In this document: in pieces, positions 34,496 through 43,190 of the stretch
Position numbering within the stretch: position 1 is the stretch's first letter
How the letters are laid out: every line of letters begins with the position of its first letter
NCBI GenBank assembly: GCA_964580995.1
Contig: CAZOMV010000030.1
Span: 1 to 54,186, forward strand
From: JAKJEP01 sp964580995
GTDB taxonomy: Bacteria; Planctomycetota; Phycisphaerae; Sedimentisphaerales; SM23-30
Length of the DNA: 54,186 nt
Reading direction: 5' to 3'
Program-made: the position numbers and the translations under genes
Notes under the pieces: model-generated
What the model was told of the DNA's origin: nothing
The model's input: only the letters and a program-made list of their open reading frames with translations
The model's database searches: none

Positions 34496-35710
34496 TTATG
34501 CCAATACCGGGATCTTGAGCAGCGTACCGCCCTGTAAAGCGGACTGGTGGGCAATGATGCCGGGAACGGTATAGGCCAGGGCCTGCCGGATATCAATGGC
34601 GGGCTTGCGGTTCTGGGTCAGCGCTGAGATAAATTCATGAATCAAAAACGATTGGGGACACCCGCCGTATCCCGGATGAGTTCCCAGCGGTTCGGGCAGT
34701 TCGCGGCTCCAATCCTCCTGTTTATAATTTTCGTAATTGGGTTTGTTCCGGACAAAGCCGGCTTCGTCCGTTTCGGTTTGTTCCCCGCTGCGAAGAATCA
34801 AAGGTCCCATTCCATTGGGATGGCTGCAATAAAAGCTCATTTTATCCCCGATCCACGTGGCTCGTTCCGTGCCGCGATGCGCGCCTTTCCAGGAGATAAA
34901 GACACGACAAGAGTTTCCTCGATCCGTTTTAAACAGGGCGGTTTGGGACCAGAAAGGATTTGCGTAGTCATTATCTTTGAGGCAGGGAGCGTCGTTACCC
35001 CATCCGTGGCAAACCACTTCGGTGAGCGTTTCGCCGGTTAAACCCGTCACAAAGACCGTACTGTGGGTAGGATAAAACATCGGCGCTATGCCGTACCGCC
35101 AGGTTTTCTTCCCGTCGCGCCAGTACAGGGCTTCCAGACCATCGTGCTGGTATTCCGCTTCGGTATAATAGATATGTCCGAATTCCCCTTTTTCAAACAT
35201 TTTGCGGACCGAGATCATTTCCATATGATAATAGCCGGTTTCGGCCATCATGTACGTCAGGCCGGAGGTCTTCACGATATCGGCCAACTGTTCCGCCTGC
35301 TCCAAAGTAGCCCAGGCTGCCGGCACCGCACTGATGACATGTTTGCCGTGTTTCAAGGCTTCCACCGTATGCTGGACGTGCAAAGGACCATCGGTAAAAA
35401 TGGCAACCGCGTCGATATTCGGGTCTTTGACCAGCTCTTCCAGCGAAGGGTATGATCGGGAACAACCCATGATTTCCATCAGGGCTTTTTTGCGGGATTC
35501 AATTAAATCGCTGACGGCATAGACTTCGCAGTCCGGGTGGAGATGCCAGAGGAAAGCCGAGCCAAAGCCGCCGCCTACCACTCCGATGCGTATTTTTTTC
35601 GGAGCGGTATCGACCGCCAGAACGGAATTCAGCGACAGGACCGCAACCGAAGCGGCGGTGGTTTTCATGAAATTTCGGCGCGAAAGATCCGTTTTTTGGT
35701 TTGTAGTCAT
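34496..35710 (-). CDS. Tat-exported Gfo/Idh/MocA oxidoreductase
   Basis: A 404-residue protein with a twin-arginine leader (S-R-R-N-F-M-K-T-T-A-A-S-V-A-V-L). It has the Rossmann motif I-G-V-V-G-G-G-F-G-S-A-F and a dehydrogenase C-terminal domain typical of Gfo/Idh/MocA enzymes. In place of the usual E-K-P it reads S-A-V-P-A-A-W, and the active-site region T-G-Y-Y-H-M-E is followed by Y-T-E-A-E-Y, suggesting a hydrolase- or redox-type variant of the family that uses tightly bound NAD(P). It lies between the two paralogous barrel proteins, which suggests joint action on an exported sugar; substrate unknown. Confidence 0.82.
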   Translation of the reverse strand: MTTNQKTDLSRRNFMKTTAASVAVLSLNSVLAVDTAPKKIRIGVVGGGFGSAFLWHLHPDCEVYAVSDLIESRKKALMEIMGCSRSYPSLEELVKDPNIDAVAIFTDGPLHVQHTVEALKHGKHVISAVPAAWATLEQAEQLADIVKTSGLTYMMAETGYYHMEMISVRKMFEKGEFGHIYYTEAEYQHDGLEALYWRDGKKTWRYGIAPMFYPTHSTVFVTGLTGETLTEVVCHGWGNDAPCLKDNDYANPFWSQTALFKTDRGNSCRVFISWKGAHRGTERATWIGDKMSFYCSHPNGMGPLILRSGEQTETDEAGFVRNKPNYENYKQEDWSRELPEPLGTHPGYGGCPQSFLIHEFISALTQNRKPAIDIRQALAYTVPGIIAHQSALQGGTLLKIPVLA

Positions 35711-35754
35711 TTGAACATGCTCCTTAAATAAATTGAATCCTGATTCGTGAATCC

Positions 35755-37491
35755 CTATTCCTTCTTCGGCAGTGATTTTATATACGCATCCAAAGCATAC
35801 AGGCTGGTGGAAGCGGCCACACTGCCATTATACCAGTTGAAGCCGGTCTCCGGGTCCGAAACGAGCACCCCGTCCTTATAGTAGCGCATACCCAGCGTGG
35901 AAAACTGGCCGTCGTCAAACTGGAGGGCACAAAGGGCATTGGCGGCCGCCTTGGCCTTCTCCAGATACACCGGATCCCCCGTGGCTTTGTGCAGTTCGAT
36001 AAGGGTCCCGACCCAATAGCCGGTGTGGCCATCCATAGGGTACCAGCAGACATACTGTTCAAAAACCAGCGGCCCTTTCATATGTACGATCCCTTTAACC
36101 GGATGAACGAAGGCTTCGCTTTCCGGGCTAAACAGAACGAACTGGTCCTCCAGGAAGCGATTGAGCCGCCGGGCCAGGGGCACAAAAGCAGGATCCTGAT
36201 CTTTCAGCCGGCAGAGAAGTCGAATAAAGATTTGGGTATCATTGCCGGTTAGATTCGAGAACGTCGGCCAGGGAAAAACATCCTCATAGACCCCTTTCCA
36301 GTGGTTAGACGTGCAAACCTGGGCGATCGTCCAGTGGATGGCACGCTGGGCGGCCATCGCCAGGTCGGGATCGAAGGAATACGGTTCGAGGGTATAGATC
36401 AAGCTGGCGAATTCCGCGGCGGCGGGAGTATAGTATTCAATAACGGCGCCGGTTTCCGGATGGATCCGGTAAGGGAAACTGCCGTCTTCCTGCTGGAATT
36501 TCGCCGTGGTTTTGGCGATGTGGACCGCATAGTCCAGGTACGGCTGATACCCGGTCACGCGGTAAAGATCCACGTAACCCATTGCCAGCACGGAAGCCCG
36601 CAGAAGATTAACGTTGGCTCCTTCATTACCGCCGGTGAATTGTCCCATGGTGATGGTGGAGTAGGGAAAGAGGGGCAGCATCCCGCGATCTGGCTGGCGG
36701 TTCTTCAATCCCCAATCCCCGCAGATCCGGGCCAGGCGCAACGCCTCTTCCTTCTGAGGTCCGCCGCGATCCGCATAGGCCAGCAAGGCCCAGATATAAT
36801 AGCTCAAAGTAATACCGGGATAGCCCATCGGGTAGCCGTCGGGGAAATCACCGAAGAAATTGCCTTGGGTCACGGTGGGGGAAGCGCAGGACCAGATCCA
36901 CACCGGCACATTCGGCTCGCGATAGGGCGCCTTACCCTGCCAGGCCGTATGAATGAAGAATTCCATGTTCCGGTCGGCGGCCCCGCGCCAATCGGCATCC
37001 GGCTCCTTCAGCCCCTGCCAGTCGGGGGCCTTGACCCGGATGGTGTTTTCCGCGGCCAGAGAAGTACCGGCCTGATCCAGCCACTGGAAGTTCAGGGTAA
37101 AAATCTTATTTTCCATCTGCGGCCAGATGGTTTCCAGGCTGATAAAATTTGTATCGGATTCCACCTTCCAGCTTCGTTCGCCCTGTTTTATTTCCGCCGT
37201 ATATTTCGATACCTTGGGCATGGGCAGCAGTTTGAAGGTCGGGGCGTCGATGAACTGGCGGCTGTAGGCATTCCAGCTTACAATTTTCGTAGGCCGTATA
37301 GTGCCGTTAAAATTCCGCAGGTGGTCAATCAGAGCGGTGCGATCCTCGCCGTTTTCGTTTTCCCCAATGGCCGCGTTCAGGGGTACCGTGAGTATCGCTG
37401 CTGCGCAGATAAGAATGTATAGAACAACCTTTCGATAAAAAGAATGGTACAAATCGTTAGACCGTTTTTGTTGCTGGATAGGATGGTCCAT
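35755..37491 (-). CDS. Exported alpha/alpha-barrel glycosidase-like protein, paralog 2
   Basis: A 578-residue paralog of the 32706-34421 product with the same layout. A hydrophobic leader lies around residues 20-42, then R-T-A-L-I-D-H-L-R-N-F-N-G begins the shared part. Shared landmarks are K-V-S-K-Y-T-A-E, W-I-W-S-C-A-S-P-T-V-T-Q-G-N, F-Q-Q-E-D-G-S-F-P-Y-R and W-Y-P-M-D-G-H-T-G-Y-W-V-G. Differences cluster in a few loops (for example G-N-D-T-Q-I-F-I-R where the other has G-L-Q-A-Q-N-F-I-R) and at the C-terminus, suggesting altered substrate preference. It is second in the operon, 50 bp after the first oxidoreductase gene. The family is not identified. Confidence 0.75.
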   Translation of the reverse strand: MDHPIQQQKRSNDLYHSFYRKVVLYILICAAAILTVPLNAAIGENENGEDRTALIDHLRNFNGTIRPTKIVSWNAYSRQFIDAPTFKLLPMPKVSKYTAEIKQGERSWKVESDTNFISLETIWPQMENKIFTLNFQWLDQAGTSLAAENTIRVKAPDWQGLKEPDADWRGAADRNMEFFIHTAWQGKAPYREPNVPVWIWSCASPTVTQGNFFGDFPDGYPMGYPGITLSYYIWALLAYADRGGPQKEEALRLARICGDWGLKNRQPDRGMLPLFPYSTITMGQFTGGNEGANVNLLRASVLAMGYVDLYRVTGYQPYLDYAVHIAKTTAKFQQEDGSFPYRIHPETGAVIEYYTPAAAEFASLIYTLEPYSFDPDLAMAAQRAIHWTIAQVCTSNHWKGVYEDVFPWPTFSNLTGNDTQIFIRLLCRLKDQDPAFVPLARRLNRFLEDQFVLFSPESEAFVHPVKGIVHMKGPLVFEQYVCWYPMDGHTGYWVGTLIELHKATGDPVYLEKAKAAANALCALQFDDGQFSTLGMRYYKDGVLVSDPETGFNWYNGSVAASTSLYALDAYIKSLPKKE

Positions 37492-37541
37492 TGGGATTGC
37501 TCCTTTACCTAAATCATACGGTATCGTATTTACATGTAAGA

Positions 37542-38690
37542 TTATAATACTTTGACAACGGAAGAGTTTTTCTGAGATTCCAGGGCAGCGGTAAAAAGCC
37601 TATGGCTGAGAGCGGCTTCCTCCGGGGTAACACAGCCGGCAAAGGTACGGATGGGTTCACCGTGCACCATTTCGTAGAGAAACGCCGCCCACATCTGCAG
37701 GATCACATCGGAAAAACCGACCTCAAAGATCCCGCCGGTAATGGATGGATACGCCATCTCATGGCCCATATCCATCACCTGCCAGGCTTGCTCACGGCCT
37801 TGCTGGTATTCCAAAATCTCCAGCGTATTGGCCTGCTTGCTTGACCAGCGGGCGGAAGACTGCGTGCCATACACCTCCAGATACCAGGTATTCTTATGGC
37901 CGGGGGCAATCCGGTGCGTCTTTAGGGTCATGGGAAACGTTTGTCCCGTGGCGGTATCCAGGGTTCGGCATAACAGTGTGGCATTGTCCCACGTCCTACA
38001 TTCGGCGATTCCTCCCTTGCCATCGGGACGGGTCGGCACAATATTGCACAGTTGCGCGGACACGTTTTGCGGGATCCAGCCGGCCTTAAAAGGCATATGA
38101 CAGGCATGCATACCCAGATCCCCCATGCACCCGTACTCACCATTGTATTCAATCTTTCGTTTCCAGTTGATCGGCTTCTGCGGGTCCAGATCGCTGGAAT
38201 GCAGGAACCCGGAATGCACTTCGATAATCTGCCCAAAAGCCTGCTTTTCGATCATCGCCCCGATCTTCTGCATTCCCGGGAAAAATGGCGATTCCGAGGA
38301 ACAGCGGACAAATACCTTCGGATGTTTTTTAATGCATTCGGTTATGGTGTCATTGGCTTGCTTATCAATTCCAAAAGGCTTCTCACCCAGCAGATGTTTT
38401 CCCGCCTCGATGGCGGCACAATAGAACTCGGCATGAAAATTATGCGGAACGGCTATATAAACCGCTTCCACCTCCTGGTTTGCCAGAAGCTGCCGGTAAT
38501 CATTCGTAACCTGCTGGATAGAAGGGAAATGATCGCTGTACCAGGCAAGCAGTTTTGCATTCGTATCACAAACAGCAGCAATTTCCGGCCGCATATCCAT
38601 GTCCGGTAAATGACACCAGCGGGCCGCGGCCGAAGCAAACTCCCGGCCCATCAGCCCGCATCCGATGATTCCAAATTTTACTGTTTTCAT
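37542..38690 (-). CDS. Cytoplasmic Gfo/Idh/MocA oxidoreductase
   Basis: A 382-residue enzyme without a leader, so cytoplasmic. The Rossmann fold starts I-I-G-C-G-L-M-G-R-E-F-A, then the conserved G-K-H-L-L-G-E-K-P-F-G-I-D carries the catalytic-region Lys, and D-L-G-M-H-A-C-H-M-P-F supplies the active-site His. It should oxidise or reduce a sugar or inositol derivative with NAD(P). It is first in the minus arm of the sugar locus. Its promoter is clear: TTGAAC (minus strand of 38722-38727), 16 bp, TATAAT (38700-38705), with a perfect palindrome inside the spacer. Confidence 0.88.
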   Translation of the reverse strand: MKTVKFGIIGCGLMGREFASAAARWCHLPDMDMRPEIAAVCDTNAKLLAWYSDHFPSIQQVTNDYRQLLANQEVEAVYIAVPHNFHAEFYCAAIEAGKHLLGEKPFGIDKQANDTITECIKKHPKVFVRCSSESPFFPGMQKIGAMIEKQAFGQIIEVHSGFLHSSDLDPQKPINWKRKIEYNGEYGCMGDLGMHACHMPFKAGWIPQNVSAQLCNIVPTRPDGKGGIAECRTWDNATLLCRTLDTATGQTFPMTLKTHRIAPGHKNTWYLEVYGTQSSARWSSKQANTLEILEYQQGREQAWQVMDMGHEMAYPSITGGIFEVGFSDVILQMWAAFLYEMVHGEPIRTFAGCVTPEEAALSHRLFTAALESQKNSSVVKVL

Positions 38691-38699
38691 TTGCAGTGC

Positions 38700-38745
38700 A
38701 TTATAACATATGTTAAAATGTGTTCAAGTGTGAAATATTATTTCA
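38700..38745. promoter_or_regulatory. Divergent control region with two palindromes
   Basis: Between the two arms of the sugar locus. Minus-strand promoter: -35 TTGAAC (38722-38727), 16-bp spacer, -10 TATAAT (38700-38705). TAACATATGTTA (38704-38715) is a perfect 12-bp palindrome overlapping the -10 and spacer; TGAAATA-T-TATTTCA (38731-38745) is a second, just upstream of the -35. Both are well placed as operators, the likely ligand-responsive regulator being the DeoR protein at 41540-42325. The plus-strand promoter is not clear; TATAAA at 38746-38751 is a weak -10. Confidence 0.65.
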
Positions 38746-38775
38746 TATAAAAATCTGAACTCGAGTTGATATCGT

Positions 38776-40143
38776 ATGGCAAGAGTGTTTTTTTGCGGCA
38801 TAGACTTTGGCACTACCAATACCAAGGCGGTTTTGGTGGACTCAGCCGGTCATTTGCTTGATTCGGTTTCCATGGCAACCTGCCCGGCCCGGAAACCGGA
38901 TTTTTATGGATTATTTGGTAAAGTGATGGGAAGTTTTGGCTCTAGCCATGGTTTATCGGATGCCAAAGTAGTTTGCAGTATCACCGCTCAGGGTGGCAGT
39001 TTTGCGCTGCTGGATGAAAACTTTAAGCCGGTAAGCCGTTTATACAGTTGGACGGAAAATTCGGAAATCCCAGCCGTGAAAAGTTTGATGGAAACCTTTG
39101 GCAAGGAAACCTATTATCGACTTACCGGCTGGCCGCCTTCCAACTGGTTGATGTCCTGTAAAATGAAAGAATTATTCTCCAATGGTCAAATGATGGATGC
39201 CGCCCATATAGCGACCTTGCCGGAAATGATTCATGCTCGTCTTTCCGGAAAATTCATAACCGATATTACCAATGCCCAGATCACCGGGCTTTGTGACTTC
39301 CAAAATGGTCAATGGGATCAAAATATTCTCAACTGGATTGGGAGTAGGGATGCCATGCTGCCGGAGATAGAAACGGAACTTACGATGGTATTAGAAGACA
39401 TTCGAACCGAATGGGGTACTCTCAGCTTCGCCGCCAGTTCGCACGACCAGTACGCGGCGATGGAAGCAGCCAATCTCCATCCCAATACGAATCTCATGTT
39501 GGCAACCGGTACCGCCTGGGTCATCAACAGCAGAACCACAGAGCCGGTTTTTGACGAAAAATATTTTCTCAGCCATCCCGGCCGGGATATTCGGAATCAC
39601 TGGTTTGGCAATATAGTATCGTTTGGAGCCATTGGTAAGGGATTCGAGACTCTCCTGCATCATTTCAAGGCCGGCTATCAGGATCTGAATCAGATAGAAA
39701 GTGCATTCACTGAACATGACGTTCCCTGCGCTGTAATCGATGTGGATATGGACAGAGGGATGGTGCGTTCAGCAAATACCTTGCCATCCGCTGTCAAAAG
39801 GTATATGGAATGGTCCGCGGCCAAAACGTTATTTGTCCTGGAACTGTATGATTATACCGAGGGGCTGGACAGCATCGTCATGACCGGCGGCGCCGGAACC
39901 AGCCGGTATTGGCCGCAAGTGATTGCGGATGTTACCCATGTGGCGGTGCAGGTTTTTGATTTCCCGGAATTTACGGCCTATGGGGCCGCTTTGCATGCCC
40001 GATCCGCTTATACGGGAATTCAAAATAATACCGGCTTGATACAGGAAGCCAAAACCAAAACTTGCTATCCCGTCAACGCCGAACGATATCGGGATTGGTA
40101 CGAAAAATATCAAAAGCCGTATTTTGAGAGACAATATATATGA
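38776..40143 (+). CDS. FGGY-family sugar kinase
   Basis: A 455-residue carbohydrate kinase of the ASKHA fold. It opens with the phosphate-1 loop G-I-D-F-G-T-T-N-T-K-A-V-L-V-D, has the mid-domain D-Q-Y-A-A-M-E and the adenosine-site motif S-I-V-M-T-G-G-A-G-T-S-R-Y-W-P-Q. Kinases of this family phosphorylate ketoses such as rhamnulose, fuculose, xylulose or ribulose. It is shorter than most (480-520). It is the first gene of the plus arm and overlaps the isomerase gene by 4 bp (ATGA), which supports consecutive pathway steps. Substrate not determined. Confidence 0.88.
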   Translation: MARVFFCGIDFGTTNTKAVLVDSAGHLLDSVSMATCPARKPDFYGLFGKVMGSFGSSHGLSDAKVVCSITAQGGSFALLDENFKPVSRLYSWTENSEIPAVKSLMETFGKETYYRLTGWPPSNWLMSCKMKELFSNGQMMDAAHIATLPEMIHARLSGKFITDITNAQITGLCDFQNGQWDQNILNWIGSRDAMLPEIETELTMVLEDIRTEWGTLSFAASSHDQYAAMEAANLHPNTNLMLATGTAWVINSRTTEPVFDEKYFLSHPGRDIRNHWFGNIVSFGAIGKGFETLLHHFKAGYQDLNQIESAFTEHDVPCAVIDVDMDRGMVRSANTLPSAVKRYMEWSAAKTLFVLELYDYTEGLDSIVMTGGAGTSRYWPQVIADVTHVAVQVFDFPEFTAYGAALHARSAYTGIQNNTGLIQEAKTKTCYPVNAERYRDWYEKYQKPYFERQYI

Positions 40144-41531
40144 AAAAACACAAAATAGGTATTCTGGTGGCGTATGCAGATTTGTACAACCGGCTTTGTC
40201 CCGGCATCAAAGAGAACCTGAACAAAATATTTGATTCCATGATGGCGGAATTCAAGGTGGAGGGTTTGGATTTTGTGTTAAGTGATGCCGTCTCCACGCC
40301 TGGGCAAGTGGAAAGGGAATGCCAAAAACTGATCCGCCAAAACATCGATTTGCTGATAGTCGCTCTTGCTCCCTACTGTCCCAGCGGGGTTTTAGCCCCA
40401 GCCCTGGAATCCATTCCCGCTCCCGTGGTTCTCTGGCCGGCGCAGACCATGTTCCGGCTGGTTCCGGAAAAGTATGATGCCGACACCATTATCTATAATC
40501 ATGGGGTACATGCCGTCCAGGACCTGGCGAATGTACTGCGAAAAAGAAAAAGACATTTCGGCATCCTTCACGGTCATTGTGAGCAGGAAAGTTTTAAAGC
40601 GGAACTAATCCGTTGGGCGCAGGCGGGAGCAGCCGTTTGCGCCATGCAGAACGCCAATCCGGTGCAAATCGGAGGGCATTTTGAGGATATGCTGGATTTA
40701 CAGATCGGGGCCGATGAATTCATTAAAAAACTGAATATCCGCCATACGGAAGTGCCCCTGCCGGATTTTCACCGGCTTATGCGGGAAGCAGGGCAGGAGC
40801 AAATTCAAAAATGTCTGGAATCCTATCAATCCATGTTTACTATAGATGGTTCCGTAAAAAGTGATATTCTTTCGAAAGCCGCCCGCGGGGAAGCGGCTCT
40901 CCGAACCGTCATGAAAAAATATAACAGCCGTGCCTTCGGCTTGAATTTCCTTACCTTATGCAATGAGGAAACGATTGCCGAACCCTTGCATGTGGCCGGT
41001 TCCGTCCTGATGAGCCAGGGGTATGGCTATGCCGCCGAAGGCGACTGGGTCACTGCCGGTTTCGTCTATGCCCTGCAGCAGGCCTTCGGCCAGGCCAGCT
41101 TTAGTGAAATCTTTTCCGTCGGTTACGCCGACAATCGGCTGGTATTAAAGCATTGGGGAGAAGGGAATTTTACTATGGCCCGGCAGAAGCCCAGACTCCT
41201 TCCCAGCTCCTTTACCGATAAAAACAAAGCGGAATTTGTTCTGGTGGATTTTGAATTTGAGCCGGGCGCGGTTACCCTGTTGAACCTGAATTCCACCGTG
41301 GATGGCCAGGGCCAGATCATTTCCATTACCGGCTCTGTCAGCCCGGACCATTTGCCCAGGGCCGATGGCCCCCGCGGTATTTTCCAGCCGGAGGAACCGG
41401 ATGTTTGCGAAGTATTGAGCCGGTATGCCGGTAATGGCGGCAGCCATCATCTGGCATTGGTAAAAGGAAATCAAACGAAAACGGCAGAAAGGATAAGCCG
41501 TTTGACGGGATGGAAATATATTCAAATATAG
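40140..41531 (+). CDS. L-fucose/L-arabinose isomerase-like sugar isomerase
   Basis: A 463-residue protein of the FucI/AraA superfamily, which converts aldoses to ketoses with a divalent metal. The N-terminal Rossmann-like part contains L-L-I-V-A-L-A-P-Y, V-V-L-W-P-A-Q-T, then G-I-L-H-G-H in the second domain; the C-terminal part has F-L-T-L-C-N-E-E-T-I-A-E-P and Y-A-A-E-G-D-W-V-T-A, where the metal ligands of this family normally reside. It overlaps the kinase start codon and precedes the DeoR gene. Together with kinase and aldolase it gives the standard isomerase-kinase-aldolase route. Stop codon is TAG. Confidence 0.85.
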   Translation: MKKHKIGILVAYADLYNRLCPGIKENLNKIFDSMMAEFKVEGLDFVLSDAVSTPGQVERECQKLIRQNIDLLIVALAPYCPSGVLAPALESIPAPVVLWPAQTMFRLVPEKYDADTIIYNHGVHAVQDLANVLRKRKRHFGILHGHCEQESFKAELIRWAQAGAAVCAMQNANPVQIGGHFEDMLDLQIGADEFIKKLNIRHTEVPLPDFHRLMREAGQEQIQKCLESYQSMFTIDGSVKSDILSKAARGEAALRTVMKKYNSRAFGLNFLTLCNEETIAEPLHVAGSVLMSQGYGYAAEGDWVTAGFVYALQQAFGQASFSEIFSVGYADNRLVLKHWGEGNFTMARQKPRLLPSSFTDKNKAEFVLVDFEFEPGAVTLLNLNSTVDGQGQIISITGSVSPDHLPRADGPRGIFQPEEPDVCEVLSRYAGNGGSHHLALVKGNQTKTAERISRLTGWKYIQI

Positions 41532-41539
41532 AAAATACC

Positions 41540-42325
41540 ATGACGATGAGCAAGAGCAAGCATACGCAAATCGAACGGCTGGATTTAATCCGGCAGGAAT
41601 TAGTAAATACCGGACAGGTCAGCACCCTGGAATTGTCTCAAAAATTCCATGTCAGTAAAATAACGATTCACAGGGATTTCGAACTGCTGGAGGCCGGCCA
41701 TGAGATCATTCGAACCCATGGCGGCGCTGCGCTGGCCAGGAAACTGACCTTTGAATTTGCCTTCAGCGACAAACAGCAGTTGCATCAGGACAAAAAAAAG
41801 CGGATCGCCCGCCATGCCGCCGCCCTGGTCAAGGAGGGCGATGTGGTTTTGCTGGATACCGGCACCACTACCCTGGAGATCTCCCGTCTGCTGGCCGGTG
41901 AAAAACACATTACCGTCATAACCACCTCGCTGGCCATCGTTTCCGAACTGCAATTTTCCAAAAATGTGGAAGTCATCCTGCTGGGCGGCTACCTGCGCGG
42001 CAATTCCCCGGATATTCACGGGCCGCTCACCGAACAGAATGTGCAGCAATTCCGGGCGGATGTGGCGTTCATGGGGGCCGACGCCATTGATGAAAATGGC
42101 AACACCTATACCGATGACCTGCGCGTGGTCAATCTGGATCTGAAAATCGCATCGGTTTCCGCGAAAGTGTATGTCGCGGCGGACAGCAGTAAATTTGACA
42201 AATCCGCCATGTGCCAGGTATTAACCCCCAAAGATTATGATGGAATCATTACCGATTCGTCTGTGAATAAAAAAACATTCAAAATGCTGCATGACAAAAA
42301 TATTGAAATTCAAACCGCGAAATAA
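41540..42325 (+). CDS. DeoR-family transcriptional regulator
   Basis: A 261-residue repressor. Start at 41540 (M-T-M-S-K-S-K) lies 8 bp after the isomerase stop; an earlier in-frame ATG at 41510 overlaps it. The winged helix-turn-helix reads R-L-D-L-I-R-Q-E-L-V-N-T-G-Q-V-S-T-L-E-L, then S-K-I-T-I-H-R-D-F and H-G-G-A-A-L. The ligand domain has L-D-T-G-T-T-T-L-E-I and F-M-G-A-D-A-I-D, typical of DeoR proteins that sense sugar phosphates. Being inside the plus arm, it most likely controls this locus through the palindromes at 38704-38745. Confidence 0.9.
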   Translation: MTMSKSKHTQIERLDLIRQELVNTGQVSTLELSQKFHVSKITIHRDFELLEAGHEIIRTHGGAALARKLTFEFAFSDKQQLHQDKKKRIARHAAALVKEGDVVLLDTGTTTLEISRLLAGEKHITVITTSLAIVSELQFSKNVEVILLGGYLRGNSPDIHGPLTEQNVQQFRADVAFMGADAIDENGNTYTDDLRVVNLDLKIASVSAKVYVAADSSKFDKSAMCQVLTPKDYDGIITDSSVNKKTFKMLHDKNIEIQTAK

Positions 42326-42341
42326 AGGAGAACAAACAGTA

Positions 42342-43190
42342 GTGAAAAGCAACAACTTGATATTATCCCGATTATTTAGTACCGGCCCGGCCATTGTGAT
42401 CGCCTTTGATCATGGCATGTTTGACGGGCCGATACCCGGCGTGGACCGCGTGGCTGAGCTCCCGCCCCGGATATTTCCCGGTGTCGATGGCCTGTTAATG
42501 TCTCCCGGCATGCTGCGTGACATTGGCCCCCGGCTTTGCGGTCAGCGGCATAGCCCCATTCCCATCACCCGGATCAACTGGTCCACGATCTATTGTTTTG
42601 CCTGGAACTATCATTCGGGCGATACCGTCAAAGCCTTTTCTCCCCAGGAAGCCCTGCAGGCCGGTGCCCAGATGGTTCTGATTTCCCTTTCACTGCAAAC
42701 CGGCAGCCAGCAGCAGGATGCCAAAAATGTGGAGGTTTTTCGTGAGCTTTGCGGCCAGGCCCATGCATTGGGACTGCCGGTCATCGGAGAATATTTTCCC
42801 GTTCACGAGGAAAATCTAACCGAAGAACAAATGTATCAGGAAATCAAGATCGGAACCCGGATTTTATATGAACTGGGCGCCGATGTCATCAAGACATTCT
42901 ACACGAAAAAATTTGAGGACGTTGTCTCCGGCTGCCCGACCCCGATTCTGGCCCTGGGCGGCAAACGGCTGGCGTCGGACCTGGAGGCTTTGCAATATGC
43001 CAAACAGTTGACCGCATCCGGAGCCGCCGGGATCGTATTCGGCAGGAACGTCATCCAATCTCCCCAGCCCATTGAGCTGCAAAAGGCACTCCTTGCCGTT
43101 TTGAAAGAGGGCCATTCACCCGAAGAAGCTGCCCAGGCCTACGGCCTTCTGCGAGATTCTCATAATGCAAACACCGTGGATAAAAGATAA
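42342..43190 (+). CDS. Class I (Schiff-base) sugar-phosphate aldolase, DeoC/FbaB/LsrF-like
   Basis: A 282-residue TIM barrel of the DhnA/LsrF type. GTG at 42342 is the start, 11 bp after AAGGAG (42325-42330); an ATG frame upstream overlaps the DeoR end. Motifs: A-I-V-I-A-F-D-H-G-M-F-D-G-P near residue 15, G-A-D-V-I-K-T-F-Y-T-K with the expected Schiff-base Lys, and G-A-A-G-I-V-F-G-R-N near the C-terminus. It likely cleaves the phosphorylated ketose into two three-carbon units, or thiolyses an analogous product. It overlaps the next gene by 26 bp, indicating translational coupling. Confidence 0.86.
   Translation: MKSNNLILSRLFSTGPAIVIAFDHGMFDGPIPGVDRVAELPPRIFPGVDGLLMSPGMLRDIGPRLCGQRHSPIPITRINWSTIYCFAWNYHSGDTVKAFSPQEALQAGAQMVLISLSLQTGSQQQDAKNVEVFRELCGQAHALGLPVIGEYFPVHEENLTEEQMYQEIKIGTRILYELGADVIKTFYTKKFEDVVSGCPTPILALGGKRLASDLEALQYAKQLTASGAAGIVFGRNVIQSPQPIELQKALLAVLKEGHSPEEAAQAYGLLRDSHNANTVDKR

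Noticed and set aside
36301..37422. A 373-codon open frame antisense to the second barrel paralog.
   Set aside because: It has no ribosome-binding site or recognisable motif and mirrors the codon structure of the real gene; the same shadow appears opposite the other paralog.
42291..42341. ATG start at 42291 for the class I aldolase.
   Set aside because: It would overlap the DeoR gene and add residues unlike the family; GTG at 42342 follows AAGGAG at a good distance.
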